A stretch of DNA of 64,000 nucleotides, taken from positions 1,695,359,978 through 1,695,423,977 of the forward strand of contig OX336388.2 of NCBI GenBank assembly GCA_946902985.2, written 5' to 3'. This document shows positions 13,345-28,500 of the stretch, in pieces. Source of the stretch: Meconema thalassinum (lineage: Eukaryota > Arthropoda > Insecta > Orthoptera > Tettigoniidae). The first letter of the stretch is position 1; each line of letters starts with the position of its first letter. The notes beneath the pieces are model-generated. The model was not told the origin of the DNA and did no database searches. It saw only the letters and a program-made list of their open reading frames with translations. Position numbers and translations under genes: made by a program.

Positions 13345-14460
13345 ATGGCAGGTAACAGTAGCTTCGATACTAATTATGACAAGTAACTGTAACTTCGATA
13401 CTAATTATGACAAGGAACTGTAATTTCGATACAAATTATGGCAGGTAACTGTAACTTTGATACTAATTATGACAGGTAAGAGTAACTTCGATACTAATTA
13501 TGACAATTAACTGTAACTTCGTTACTAATTATGACAGTAAATCTAATTTTGATAAAAAATTATGGCAGGTAAATGTAACTTCGATACTAATTAATACAGG
13601 TAACAATAACTTCGATACTAATTATGACAGGTTACTGTAACATCGTTACTAATTATGTCAAGTAACTGTAACTTCGATACTAATTATGACAAGTAACTGT
13701 AAGTTCGATACTTATTATGACAGGTAACTGTAACTTCATTACTAATTATGACAAGAAACTGTAACTTCGATACTAATTATGACAGGTAACTGTAACTTCA
13801 TTACTAATTATGACAAGAAACTGTAACTTCGATACTAATTATGACAGGTAACAGTAACTTCGATACTAATTATGACAAGTAACTGTAACTTCGATACGTA
13901 TTATGACAGGTAACTGTAACTTCGTTACTAATTATGACAAGTAACTGTAATTTCGATACAAATTATGGCAGGTAACTGTAACTTCGATACTAATTATGAC
14001 AGGTAACAGTATCTTCGATACTAATTATGACAAGTAACTATAACTTCGATACAAATTATGACAGGTAATTGAACTTCGATACTTATTATGACAAGAAACT
14101 CTAACTTCGTTACTAATTATGACAAGTAACTGTAATTTTTATAAAAAATTATGGTAGGTAATTGTAACTTCAATACTAATTATGACAGGTAAGAGTAACT
14201 TCGATACTAATTATGACAGGTAACTGTAACTTCGTTACTAATTATGACAAGTAACTTAAATTTCGATAATAATTATGGCAGGTAACTGTATCTTCGTTAC
14301 TAATTATGACAAGTCCCTGTAATTTTGATACAAATTATGGCAGGTAACTGTAATTTCGATAGTAATTATGACAGGTAACAGTAACTTCGATACTAATTAT
14401 GACAGGAAACTGTAACTTCGTTACTAATTATGACCAGTAACTGTAATTTCGATACAAATT
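13345..14460 (+). repeat. Nested 36-mer, copy 1 in D1
   Basis: This is the first of two tandem 1116/1117-bp (36-monomer) sub-units in D1. The marker CAGTAGCTTCG is at 13356 and again at 14472; GTCAAGTAACTG is at 13657 and 14774. Copy-specific states are GGTAATTGAACTTCG (about 14065) and TTTTTATAAAAAATTATGG (about 14138). One monomer near 13536 has lost a base (GACAGTAAATC). Confidence 0.82.
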
Positions 14461-15577
14461 ATGACAGGTAACAGTAGCTTCGATACTAATTATGACAAGT
14501 AACTGTAACTTCGATACTAATTATGACAAGGAACTGTAATTTCGATACAAATTATGGCAGGTAACTGTGACTTTGATACTAATTATGACAGGTAAGAGTA
14601 ACTTCGATACTAATTATGACAATTAACTGTAACTTCGTTACTAATTATGACAAGTAAATCTAATTTTGATAAAAAATTATGGCAGGTAAATGTAACTTCG
14701 ATACTAATTAATACAGGTAACAATAACTTCGATACTAATTATGACAGGTTACTGTAACATCGTTACTAATTATGTCAAGTAACTGTAACTTCGATACTAA
14801 TTATGACAAGTAACTGTAAGTTCGATACTTATTATGACAGGTAACTGTAACTTCATTACTAATTATGACAAGAAACTGTAACTTCGATACTAATAATGAC
14901 AGGTAACTGTAACTTCATTACTAATTATGACAAGAAACTGTAACTTCGATACTAATTATGACAGGTAACAGTAACTTCGATACTAATTATGACAAGTAAC
15001 TGTAACTTCGATACGTATTATGACAGGTAACTGTAACTTCGTTACTAATTATGACAAGTAACTGTAATTTCGATACAAATTATGGCAGGTAACTGTAACT
15101 TCGATACTAATTATGACAGGTAACAGTATCTTCGATACTAATTATGACAAGTAACTATAACTTCGATACAAATTATGACAGGTAATTTAACTTCGATACT
15201 TATTATGACAAGAAACTCTAACTTCGTTACTAATTATGACAAGTAACTGTAATTTTTATAAAAAAATATGGTAGGTAACTGTAACTTCAATACTAATTAT
15301 GACAGGTAAGAGTAACTTCGATACTAATTATGACAGGTAACTGTAACTTCGTTACTAATTATGACAAGTAACTTAAATTTCGATACTAATTATGGCAGGT
15401 AACTGTATCTTCGTTACTAATTATGACAAGTCCCTGTAATTTCGATACAAATTATGGCAGGTAACTGTAATTTCGATAGTAATTATGACAGGTAACAGTA
15501 ACTTCGATATTAATTATGACAGGAAACTGTAATTTCGTTACTAATTATGACCAGTAACTGTAATTTCGATACAAATT
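14461..15577 (+). repeat. Nested 36-mer, copy 2 in D1
   Basis: This is the second tandem sub-unit in D1. It differs from copy 1 by GGTAATTTAACTTCG (about 15180), by TTTTTATAAAAAAATATGG (about 15254) and by having the full GACAAGTAAATC monomer. The GACCAGTAACTG marker at 14432 and 15549 gives the 1117-bp offset at the right end. Confidence 0.82.
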
Positions 15578-18526
15578 ATGACAGGTAACTGTAACTCCGT
15601 TACTAATTATGACAAGTAACTGTAATTTCGATACAAATTATGGCAGGTAACAGTACCTTCGGTACTTATTATGACAGGTAACTGTAACTTCGATACTAAT
15701 TATGGCAAGGAACCGTAATTTCGATACAAATTATGGCAGGTAACTGTAACTGCGATACTAATTATGACAGGTGACAGTAACTTCGATACTAATTATGACA
15801 TGTAACTATTACTTCGATACAAATTATGACAGGTAACAGGAACTTCGATACTAATTATGACAAGAAACTCTACCTTCGTTACTAATTATGACAAGTAACT
15901 GTAATTTTGATAAAAAATTATGGTAGGTAACTGTAACTTCAATACTAATTATGACAGGTAACAGTAACTTCGATACTAATTATGACAGGTAACTGTAACG
16001 TCGTTACAAATTATGACAAATAACTTTAATTTCGATACTAATTATGGCAGGTAACTGTAACTTCGTTACAAATTATGACAAGTCCCTGTAATTTCGATAC
16101 AAATTATGGCAGGTACCTGTAACTTCGACCCTAATTATGACAGGTAACTGTAACTTCCTTACTAATTATGACAAGTAACTGTAATTTCGATACAAATTAT
16201 GTCTGGTAACTGTAACTTCGATACTAATTATGACAAGAAACTCTAACTTCGTTACTAATTATGACAAGTAACTGTAATTTTGATAAAAAATTATGGTAGG
16301 TAACTGTAACTTCAATACTAATTATGACAGGTAACAGTAACGTCGATACTAATTATGACAAGAAACAGTACCTTCGATGCTAATTATGACAGGTAACTGT
16401 AACTTCGATACTAATTATGACAAGTAACTGTAATTTCGATACAAATTATGGCAGGTAACTGTAACTTCGATACTAATTATGACAGGTAACATTATCTTCG
16501 ATACTAATTATGACAAGTTACTATAACTTCGATACAAATTATGGCAGGTAACTGTAACTTCGATACTTATTAAGACAAGGAACTCTAACTTCGTTACTAA
16601 TTATGACAAGTAACTGTAATTTTGATAAAAAATTATGGTAGGTAACTGTAGCTTCAATACTAATTATGACAGGTAACAGTTACTTCGATACTAATTATGA
16701 CAGGTAACTGTAACTTCGTTACTAATTATAACAAGTAACTTTAATTTCGATTCTAATTATGGCAGGTACCTGTATCTTCGTTACTAATTATGACAAGTAA
16801 CTGTAATTTCGATACAAATTATGACAGGTAACTGTAACTTCGTTACTAATTATGACACGTAACTGTAATTTCGATACAAATTATGGCAGGTAACAGTACC
16901 TTCGGTACTAATTATGACAGGTAACTGTAACTTCGATACTATTAATGGCAAGGAACTGAAATTTCGATACAAATTATGGCAGGTAACTGTAAGGTCGATA
17001 CTAATTATGACAGGCGACAGTAACTTCGATACTCATTATGACATGTAACTATAACTTCGATACAAATTATGACAGGTAACAGTAACTTCGATACTAATTA
17101 TGACAAGAAACTCTACCTTCGTTACTAATTATGACAAGTAACTGTAATTTTGATAAAAAATTATGGTAGGTAACTGTAACTTCAATAGTAATTATGACAG
17201 GTAACAGTAACTTCGATACTAATTATGACAGGTAACTGTAACTTCGTTACTAATTATGACAAATAACTTTAATTTCGATACTAATTATGGCAGGTAACTG
17301 TAACTTCGTTACTAATTATGACAAGTCCCTGTAATTTCGATACAAATTATGGCAGGTAACTGTAACTTCGATACTAATTATGACAAGTTACTGTAACTTC
17401 GATACTAATTATGACAGGTAACTGTAATTTCGATACAAATTATGGCAGGTAACTGTAACTTCGATGCTAATTATCACAGGTAACTGTAACTTCGTTACTA
17501 ATTATGACAAGTAACTGTAATTTCGATACAAATTATGGCAGGTAACTGTAACTTCGTTACAAATTATGACAGGTAACAGTAACTTCGATACTAATTATGA
17601 CAAGTAAATATAACTTCGATACAAATTATGACAGGTAACTGTAACTTCCATACTAATTATGACAAGAAACTCTAACTTCGTTAGTAATTATGACAAGTAA
17701 CTCTAATTTTGATAAAAAATTATGGTAGGTAAATGTAACTTCAATACTAATTATGACAGGTAACAGTAACGTCGATACTAATTATGACAAGTAACAGTAC
17801 CTTCGATGCTAATTAAGACAGGTAACTGTAACTTCGATACTAATTATGACAAGGAACTGTAATTTCGATACAAATTATGGCAGGTAACTGTAACTTCGTT
17901 ACTAATTATGACAAGTAACTGTAATTTCGATACAAATTTTGGCAGGTAACTTTAACTTCGATACTAATTATGACAAGTCCCTGTAATTTCGATACAAATT
18001 ATGGCAGGTAACTGTAATTTCCATACTAATTATGACCGGTAACAGTAACTTCGATACTAATTATGACAGGAAACTGTAACTTCGTTACTAATTTTGACAA
18101 GTAACTGTAATTTCGATACAAATTATGACAGGTAACTGTAACTTCGTTACAAATTATGTCAAGTAACAGTACCGTCGATGCTAATTATGACATGTAACTG
18201 TAATTTCGATACTAATTATGACAAGGAACTGTAACTTCCATACTAATTATGACAGGTAACTGTAACTTCGTTCCTAATTATGACATGTAACTGTAATTTC
18301 GATACAAATTATGGCAGGTAACTGTAACTTCGTTACTAATTATGACAAGTAACTGTAATTTCGATACAAATTATGGCAGGTAACTGTAATTTCGATACTA
18401 ATTATTGCAGGTAACTGTAACTTCGTTACTAATTATGAGTAGTAACTGTAATTTCGATGCAAATTATGACAGGTAACTGTAACTTCGTTACTAATTATGA
18501 CAAGTAACTGTAATTTCGTTACAAAT

Positions 18527-19643
18527 TATGGCAGGTAACAGTAGCTTCGATACTAATTATGACAAGTAACTGTAACTTCGATACTAATTATGACAAGGAA
18601 CTGTAATTTCGATACAAATTATGGCAGGTAACTGTAACTTTAATACTAATTATGACAGGTAAGAGTAACTTCGATACTAATTATGACAATTAACTGTAAC
18701 TTCGTTACTAATTATGACAGTAAATCTAATTTTGATAAAAATTATGGCAGGTAAATGTAACTTCGATACTAATTAATACAGGTAACAATAACTTCGATAC
18801 TAATTATGACAGGTTACTGTAACATCGTTACTAATTATGTCAAGTAACTGTAACTTCGATACTAATTATGACAAGTAACTGTAAGTTCGATACTTATTAT
18901 GACAGGTAACTGTAACTTCATTACTAATTATGACAAGAAACTGTAACTTCGATACTAATTATGACAGGTAACTGTAACTTCATTACTAATTATGACAAGA
19001 AACTGTAACTTCGATACTAATTATGACAGGTAACAGTAACTTCGATACTAATTATGACAAGTAACTGTAACTTCGATACGTATTATGACAGGTAACTGTA
19101 ACTTCGTTACTAATTATGACAAGTAACTGTAATTTCGATACAAATTATGGCAGGTAACTGTAACTTCGATACTAATTATGACAGGTAACAGTATCTTCGA
19201 TACTAATTATGACAAGTAACTATAACTTCGATACAAATTATGACAGGTAATTGAACTTCGATACTTATTATGACAAGAAACTCTAACTTCGTTACTAATT
19301 ATGACAAGTAACTGTAATTTTTATAAAAAATTATGGTAGGTAATTGTAACTTCAATACTAATTATGACAGGTAAGAGTAACTTCGATACTAATTATGACA
19401 GGTAACTGTAACTTCGTTACTAATTATGACAAGTAACTTAAATTTCGATACTAATTATGGCAGGTAACTGTATCTTCGTTACTAATTATGACAAGTCCCT
19501 GTAATTTTGATACAAATTATGGCAGGTAACTGTAATTTCGATAGTAATTATGACAGGTAACAGTAACTTCGATACTAATTATGACAGGAAACTGTAACTT
19601 CGTTACTAATTATGACCAGTAACTGTAATTTCGATACAAATTA
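18527..19643 (+). repeat. Nested 36-mer, copy 1 in D2
   Basis: This is collinear with 13345-14460 at offset 5182. It carries the same diagnostic states: GGTAATTGAACTTCG near 19247, TTTTTATAAAAAATTATGG near 19318 and the shortened GACAGTAAATC near 18718. Confidence 0.8.
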
Positions 19644-20759
19644 TGACAGGTAACAGTAGGTTCGATACTAATTATGACAAGTAACTGTAACTTCGATACT
19701 AATTATGACAAGGAACTGTAATTTCGATACAAATTATGGCAGGTAACTGTGTCTTTGATACTAATTATGACAGGTAAGAGTAACTTCGATACTAATTATG
19801 ACAATTAACTGTAACTTCGTTACTAATTATGACAAGTAAATCTAATTTTGATAAAAAATTATGGCAGGTAAATGTAACTTCGATACTAATTAATACAGGT
19901 AACAATAACTTCGATACTAATTATGACAGGTTACTGTAACATCGTTACTAATTATGTCAAGTAACTGTAACTTCGATACTAATTATGACAAGTAACTGTA
20001 AGTTCGATACTTATTATGACAGGTAACTGTAACTTCATTACTAATTATGACAAGAAACTGTAACTTCGATACTAATTATGACAGGTAACTGTAACTTCAT
20101 TACTAATTATGACAAGAAACTGTAACTTCGATACTAATTATGACAGGTAACAGTAACTTCGATACTAATTATGACAAGTAACTGTAACTTCGATACGTAT
20201 TATGACAGGTAACTGTAACTTCGTTACTAATTATGACAAGTAACTGTAATTTCGATACAAATTATGGCAGGTAACTGTAACTTCGATACTAATTATGACA
20301 GGTAACAGTATCTTCGATACTAATTATGACAAGTAACTATAACTTCGATACAAATTATGACAGGTAATTTAACTTCGATACTTATTATGACAAGAAACTC
20401 TAACTTCGTTACTAATTATGACAAGTAACTGTAATTTTTATAAAAAAATATGGTAGGTAACTGTAACTTCAATACTAATTATGACAGGTAAGAGTAACTT
20501 CGATACTAATTATGACAGGTAACTGTAACTTCGTTACTAATTATGACAAGTAACTTAAATTTCGATACTAATTATGGCAGGTAACTGTATCTTCGTTACT
20601 AATTATGACAAGTCCCTGTAATTTCGATACAAATTATGGCAGGTAACTGTAATTTCGATAGTAATTATGACAGGTAACAGTAACTTCGATACTAATTATG
20701 ACAGGAAACTGTAATTTCGTTACTAATTATGACCAGTAACTGTAATTTCGATACAAATT
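19644..20759 (+). repeat. Nested 36-mer, copy 2 in D2
   Basis: This is collinear with 14461-15577. It carries GGTAATTTAACTTCG near 20362 and TTTTTATAAAAAAATATGG near 20436. The GACCAGTAACTG markers at 19614 and 20731 again give a 1117-bp spacing. Confidence 0.8.
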
Positions 20760-21581
20760 ATGACAGGTAACTGTAACTCCGTTACTAATTATGACAAGTA
20801 ACTGTAATTTCGATACAAATTATGGCAGGTAACAGTACCTTCGGTACTTATTATGACAGGTAACTGTAACTTCGATACTAATTATGGCAAGGAACCGTAA
20901 TTTCGATACAAATTATGGCAGGTAACTGTAACTGCGATACTAATTATGACAGGTGACAGTAACTTCGATACTAATTATGACATGTAACTATTACTTCGAT
21001 ACAAATTATGACAGGTAACAGGAACTTCGATACTAATTATGACAAGAAACTCTACCTTCGTTACTAATTATGACAAGTAACTGTAATTTTGATAAAAAAT
21101 TATGGTAGGTAACTGTAACTTCAATACTAATTATGACAGGTAACAGTAACTTCGATACTAATTATGACAGGTAACTGTAACGTCGTTACAAATTATGACA
21201 AATAACTTTAATTTCGATACTAATTATGGCAGGTAACTCTAACTTCGTTACTAATTATGACAAGTCCCTGTAATTTCGATACAAATTATGGCAGGTACCT
21301 GTAACTTCGACCCTAATTATGACAGGTAACTGTAACTTCCTTACTAATTATGACAAGTAACTGTAATTTCGATACAAATTATGTCTGGTAACTGTAACTT
21401 CGATACTAATTATGACAAGAAACTCTAACTTCGTTACTAATTATGACAAGTAACTGTAATTTTGATAAAAAATTATGGTAGGTAACTGTAACTTCAATAC
21501 TAATTATGACAGGTAACAGTAACGTCGATACTAATTATGACAAGAAACAGTACCTTCGATGCTAATTATGACAGGTAACTG

Positions 21582-24500
21582 TAACTTCGATACTAATTAT
21601 GACAAGGAACTGTAATTTCGATACAAATTATGGCAGGTAACTGTAACTTCGATACTAATTATGACAGATAACTGTAACTTCGTTACTAATTATGACAAAT
21701 TTCTTTAATTTCGATACTAATTATGGCAGGTAACTGTAATTTCGATACAAATTATGGCAGGTACCTGTAACTTCGATACTAATTATGACAGGTAACTGTA
21801 ACTTCGTTACTAATTATGACAAATAACTGTAATTTCGATACAAATTATGGCAGGTAACTGTAACTTCGATACTAATTATGACAGATAACTGTAACTTCGT
21901 TACTAATTATGAAAAAATTCTTTAATTTCGATACTAATTATGGCAGGTAACTGTAACTTCGTTACTAATTATGACAAGTCCCTGTAATTTCGATACAAAT
22001 TATGGCAGGTACCTGTAACTTCGACCCTAATTATGACAGGTAACTGTAACTTCGTTACTAATTATGACAAGTAACTGTAATTTCGATACAAATTATGTCT
22101 GGTAACTGTAACTTCGATACTAATTATGACAAGAAACTCTAACTTCGTTACTAATTATGACAAGTAACTGTAATTTTGTTAAAAAATTATGGTAGGTAAC
22201 TGTAACCTTAATACTAATTATGACAGGTAACAGTAACGTCGAAACTAATTATGACAAGAAACAGTACCTTCGATGCTAATTATGACAGGTAACTGTAACT
22301 TCGATACTAATTATGACAAGGAACAGTAATTTCGATACAAATTATGGCAGGTAACTGTAACTTCGTTACTAATTATGACAAGTAACTGTAATTTCGATAC
22401 AAATTTTGGCAGGTAACTGTAACTTCGATACTAATTATGACAAGTCCCTGTAATTTCGATATAAATTATGGCAGGTAACTGTAACTTCCATACTAATTAT
22501 GACAGGTAACAGTAACTTCGATACTAATTATGACAGGAAACTGTAACTTCGTTACTAATTTAGACAAGTAACTGTAATTTCGATACAAATTATGACAGGT
22601 AACGGTAACTTCGTTACAAATTATGACAAGTAACAGTACCTTCGATGCTAATTATGACAGGTAACTGTAACTTCGATACTAATTATGACAAGGAACTGTA
22701 ACTTCCATACTAATTATGACAGGTAACTGTAACTTCGTTCTTAATTATGACAAGTAACTGTAATTTCGAAACAAATTTTGGCAGGTAACTCTAACCTCGA
22801 TACTAATTATGACAGGTAACAGTAACTTCGATACTAATTATGACAAGTAACTGTAACTTTGTTACTAATTATGACAAGTAAATGTAACTTCGTTACTAAT
22901 TATGACAAGTAACTGTAATTTCGATACTAATTATGACAAGTAACTGTAATTTCGATACTAATTATTGCAGGTAACTGTAACTTCATTACTAATTATGACA
23001 AGAAACTGTAACTTCGATACTCATTATGACAGGTTACTGTAACATCGTTACTAATTATGTCAAGTAACTGTAACTTCGATACTAATTATGACAAGTAACT
23101 GTAAGTTCGATACTTATTATGACAGGTAACTGTAACTTCGTTACTAATTATGACAAGAAACTGTAACTTCGATACTAATTATGACAGGTAACAGTAACTT
23201 CGATACTAATTATGACAAGTAACTGTAACTTCGATACGTATTATGACAGGTAACTGTAACTTCGTTACTAATTATGACAAGTAACTGTAATTTCGATACA
23301 AATTATGGCAGGTAACTGTAACTTCGATACTAATTATGACAGGTAACAGTATCTTCGATACTAATTATGACAAGTAACTATAACTTCGATACAAATTATG
23401 ACAGGTAACTGTAACTTCGATACTTATTATGACAAGAAACTCTAACTTCGTTACTAATTATGTCAAGTAACTGTAATTTTGATAAAAAATTATGGTAGGT
23501 AATTGTAACTTCAATACTAATTATGACAGGTAAGAGTAACATCGTTACTAATTATGACAAGTAACTTTAATTTCGATACTAATTATGGCAGGTAACTGTA
23601 TCTTCGTTACTAATTATGACAAGTCCCTGTAATTTCGATACAAATTTTGGCAGGTAACTGTAATTTCGATACTAATTATGACAGGTAACAGTAACTTCGA
23701 TACTAATTATGACAGGAAACTGTAACTTCGTTACTAATTATGACCAGTAACTGTAATTTCGATACAAATTATGACAGGTAACTGTAACTCCGTTACTAAT
23801 TATGACAAGTAACTGTAATTTCGATACAAATTATGGCAGGTAACAGTACCTTCGGTACTAATTATGACAGGTAACTGTAACTTCGATACTAATTATGGCA
23901 AGGAACTGTAATTTCGATACAAATTATGGCAGGTAACTGTAACTGGGATACTAATTATGACAGGTGACAGTAACTTCGATACTAATTATGACATGTAACT
24001 ATTACTTCGATACAAATTATGACAGGTAACAGGAACTTCGATACTAATTATGACAAGAAACTCTACCTTCGTTACTAATTATGACAAGTAACTGTAATTT
24101 TGATAAAAAATTATGGTAGGTAACTGTAACTTCAATACTAATTATGACAGGTAACAGTAACTTCGATACTAATTATGACAGGTAACTGTAACGTCGTTAC
24201 TAATTATGACAAATAACTTTAATTTCGATACTAATTATGGCAGGTAACTGTAACTTCGTTACTAATTATGACAAGTCCCTGTAATTTCGATACAAATTAT
24301 GGCAGGTAACTGTAACTTCGATACTAATTATGACAAGTAACTGTAACTTCGATACTAATTACGACAGGTAACTGTAATTTCGATACAAATTATGGCAGGT
24401 ACCTGTAACTTTGATACTAATTATGACAGGTAACTGTAACTTCGTAACTAATTATGACAAGTAACTGTAATTTCGTTACAAATTATGTTAGGTAACTGTA

Positions 24501-25543
24501 ACTTCGATACTAATTTTGACAGGTAACTGTAACTTCGTTACTAATTATGACAAATTTCTTTAATTTCGATACTAATTATGGCAGGTAACTGTAACTTCGT
24601 TACTAATTATGACAAGTCCCTGTAATTTCGATACAAATTATGGCAGGTACCTGTAACTTCGACCCTAATTATGACAGGTAACTGTAACTTCGTTACTAAT
24701 TATGACAAGTAACTGTAATTTCTATACAAATTATGTCTGGTAACTGTAACTTCGATACTAATTATGACAAGAAACTCTAACTTCGTTACTAATTATGACA
24801 AGTAACTGTAATTTTGATAAAAAATTATGGTAGGTACCTGTAACTTCAATACTAATTATGACAGGTAACAGTAACGTCGATACTAATTATGACAAGAAAC
24901 AGTACCTTCGATGCTAATTATGACAGGTAACTGTAACTTCGATACTAATTATGACAAGGAACTGTAATTTCGATACAAATTATGGCAGGTAACTGTAACT
25001 TCGTTACTAATTATGACAAGTAACTGTAATTTCGATACAAATTTTGGCAGGTAACTGTAACTTCGATACTAATTATGACAAGTCCCTGTAATTTCGATAT
25101 AAATTATGGCAGGTAACTGTAACTTCCATACTAATTATGACAGGTAACAGTAACTTCGATACTAATTATGACAGGAAACTGTAACTTCGTTACTAAGTTA
25201 GACAAGTAACTGTAATTTCGATACAAATTATGACAGGTAACGGTAACTTCGTTACAAATTATGACAAGTAACAGTACCTTCGATGCTAATTATGACAGGT
25301 AACTGTAACTTCGATACTAATTATGACAAGGATCTGTAACTTCCATACTAATTATGATAGGTAACTGTAACTTCGTTCCTAATTATGACAAGTAACTGTA
25401 ATTTCGATACAAATTTTGGCAGGTTACTCTAACCTCGATACTAATTATGACAGGTAACAGTAACTTCGATACTAATTTTGACAAGTAACTGTAACTTCGT
25501 TACTAATTATGACAGGTAAATGTAACATCGTTACTAATTATGA
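21582..25543 (+). repeat. Mosaic block E with a 2638-bp spaced duplication
   Basis: Segments about 21850-22905 and 24488-25543 match at offset 2638 (85 monomers plus 3 bp). They share TTCGACCCTAATT at 22023 and 24661 and TTAGACAAGTAACTG at 22561 and 25199. Between them, from 23059 (GTCAAGTAACTG) to about 24220, lies a diverged relative of the D2 stretch from 19956 to about 21240, including CAGGAACTTCG at 24032 (21021 in D2). Near 21663 and 21880 a GACAGATAACTG segment of about 100 bp repeats at 217 bp (seven monomers). Only satellite monomers are present. Confidence 0.75.
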
Positions 25544-28500
25544 CAAGTAACTGTAACTTCGATACTAATTATGGCAGGTAACTGTAACTTCGATACTAAT
25601 TGTGAGAGGTAACAGTTACTTCGATGCTAATTATGACAGGTAACTGTAACTTCGTTACTAATTATGACAAGTAACTGTAATTTCGTTACAAATTATGGCA
25701 GGTAACAGTACCTTCGCTACTAATTATGACAAGTAAATGTAACTTCGATACTAATTATGACAAGTAACTGTAACTTCGATACTTATTATGACTGGTAACT
25801 GTAACTTCATTACTAATTATGACAAGAAACTGTAACTTCGATACTAATTATGACAGGTAACTGTAACTTCGATACTTATTATGACAAGTAAATGTAACTT
25901 CGATACTAATTATGACAAGTAACTGTAACTTCGATACTAATTATGGCAGGTAACTGTAACTTCGTTACTAATTATGATATGTAACTGTAATTTCGTTACA
26001 AATTATGGCAGGTAATTGTAATTTCCATACTAATTATGACTGGTAACAGTAACTTCGATAATAATTAGGACAAGTAACAAGAACTTCGATACTAATTATG
26101 ACAAGTAACTGTAACTTCGATACTAATTATGACAGGTAACTGTAACTTCGTTACTAATTATGAAAAGTAACTGTATTTTCGATACAAATTTTGGCAGGTA
26201 ACGGTAACTTCGATACTAATTATGACAGGTAACAGTAACTTCGATACTAATTATGACAAGTAACTGTAACTTAGATACTAATTATGACAGGTAACTGTAA
26301 CTTCGTTACTAGTTATGAAAAGTAACTGTAATTTCGATACAAATTATGGCAGGTAACTGTAACATCGATACTAATTATGACAGGTTACTGTAACATTGTT
26401 ATTAATTATGTCAAGTAACTTTAATTTCGATTCTTATTATGGCAGGTAACTGTAACTTCGTTACTAATTATGACAAGTCCCTGTAATTTCGATACAAATT
26501 ATGGCAGGTAACTGTAACTTCGATACTAATTATGACAAGTAACTGCAACTTCGATACTAATTATAACAGGTAACTGTAATTTCGATACAAATTATGGCAG
26601 GTAACTGTAACTTCGATACTAATTTTGACAGGTAACTGTAACTTCGTTAACAATTATGACAAGTAACTGTAATTTCTATACTCATTATGGCAGGTAGCTG
26701 TGACTTCGATACTAATTATGACAGGTAACTGTAACTTCGTTACTAATTATGACAAGTAACTGTAATTTCGATACAAATTATGGCAGGTAACTGTAACTTC
26801 GATACTAATTATGACAAGAAACTCTAACTTCGTTACTAATTATGACAAGAAACTGTAATTTTGATAAAAATAATGGTAGCTAACTGTAACTTCAATACTA
26901 ATTATGACAGGTAACAGTAACTTCGATACTAATTATGACAGGTAACAGTAACATCGTTACTAATTATGACAAGTAACTTTAATTCCGATACTAATTATGG
27001 CAGGTAACTGTAACTTCGTTACTAATTATGACAAGTCCCTGTAATTTCGATACAAATTATGTCAGGTAACTGTAATTTCGATACTAATTGTGACAGGTAA
27101 CAGTAACTTCGATACTAATTATGACAGGAAACTGTAACTTCGTTACTAATTTTGACAAGTAAATGTAATTTCGATACAAATTATGGCAGGTAACAGTACC
27201 TTCGGTACTAACTATGACAGGTAACTGTAACTTCGATACTAATTACGGCATGGAACTGTAATTTCGATACAAATTATGGCAGGTAACTGTAACTTCGATA
27301 CTAATTATGACAGGTGACTATTACTTCGATACAAATTATGACAGGTAACAGTAACTTCGATACTAAATATGACAGGTAACTGTAACTTCGTTACTAATTA
27401 TGACAAATAACTTTAATTTCCATACTAATTATGGCAGGTAACTGTAACTTCGTTACTAATTATGACAAGTCCCTGTAATTTCGATACAAATTATGGCAGG
27501 TAACTGTAACTTCGATACTAATTATGACAAGTAACTGTAACTTCGATAATAATTATGACAGGTAACTGTAATTTCGATACAAATTATGGCAGGTAACTGT
27601 AACTTCGATACTAATTATGACAGGTAACTGTAACTTCTTTACTAATTATGACAAGTAACTGTAATTTCGATACAAATTATGGCAGGTAACTGTAACTTCG
27701 ATGCTATTTATGACAGGTAACAGTAACTTCGATACTAATTATGACAAGTAAATATAACTTCGATAAAAATTATGACAGGTAACTGTAACTTCGATACTAA
27801 TTGTGAGAAGAAACTCTAACTTCGTTACTAATTATGACAAGTCCCTGTAATTTCGATACAAATTATGGCAGGTAACTGTAACTTCCATACTAATTATGAC
27901 AGGTAACAGTAACTTCGATACTAATTATGACAGGAAACTGTAACTTCGTTACTAATTATGACAAGTAACTGTAATTTCGATACAAATTATGACAGGTAAC
28001 TGTAACTTCGTTACTAATTATGACAAGTAACAGTTCCTTCGATGCTAATTATGACAGGTAACTGTAACTTCGATACTAATTATGACAAGTAACTGTAACT
28101 TCGATACTAATTATGACAGGTAACTGTAACTTCGTTACTAATTATGACATGCAACGGTAATTTCGATACAAATTATGGCAGGTAACTGTAACTTCGATAC
28201 AAATTATGACAAGTAACTGTAATCTCGATGCAAATTATGGCAGGTAACTGTAACTTCGATACTAATTATGGCAGTTAACTGTAACTTCGATACTAATTAT
28301 GAGAGGTAACAGTAACTTCGATGCTAATTATGACAGGTAACTGCAACTTCGTTACTAATTATGACAAGTAACTGTAATTTCGATACTAATTATTGCAGGT
28401 AACTGTAACTTCGTTACTTATTATGAGAAGTAACTGTAATTTCGTTGCAAATTATGACAGGTAACTGTAACTTCGTTACTAATTATGACAATTAACTGTA

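Larger units (their letters stand above)
11218..16399 (+). repeat. HOR block D1 (5182 bp)
   Basis: This is the first of two tandem units 5182 bp long (167 monomers plus 5 bp). Paired landmarks include AGGTAACATTATC at 11301 and 16484, GTCAAGTAACTG at 13657 and 18839, the same at 14774 and 19956, and TTCGACCCTAATT around 16127 and 21309. Over about 560 bp compared by eye (from 11461) I saw only two mismatches with D2. The unit itself contains a 1116/1117-bp tandem duplication. Its content is related to A (AATTAATACAGG and GAGTAGTAACTG monomers). Confidence 0.88.
16400..21581 (+). repeat. HOR block D2 (5182 bp)
   Basis: This is the second tandem copy of the D unit, collinear with D1 at offset 5182 (5183 near its start). 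It keeps both nested 36-mers with the same copy-specific variants as D1, so the inner duplication is older than the outer one. The unit ends near the AAGAAACAGTACC and GATGCTAATT monomers around 21541-21580, which match 16361-16400 at the end of D1. Confidence 0.88.
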
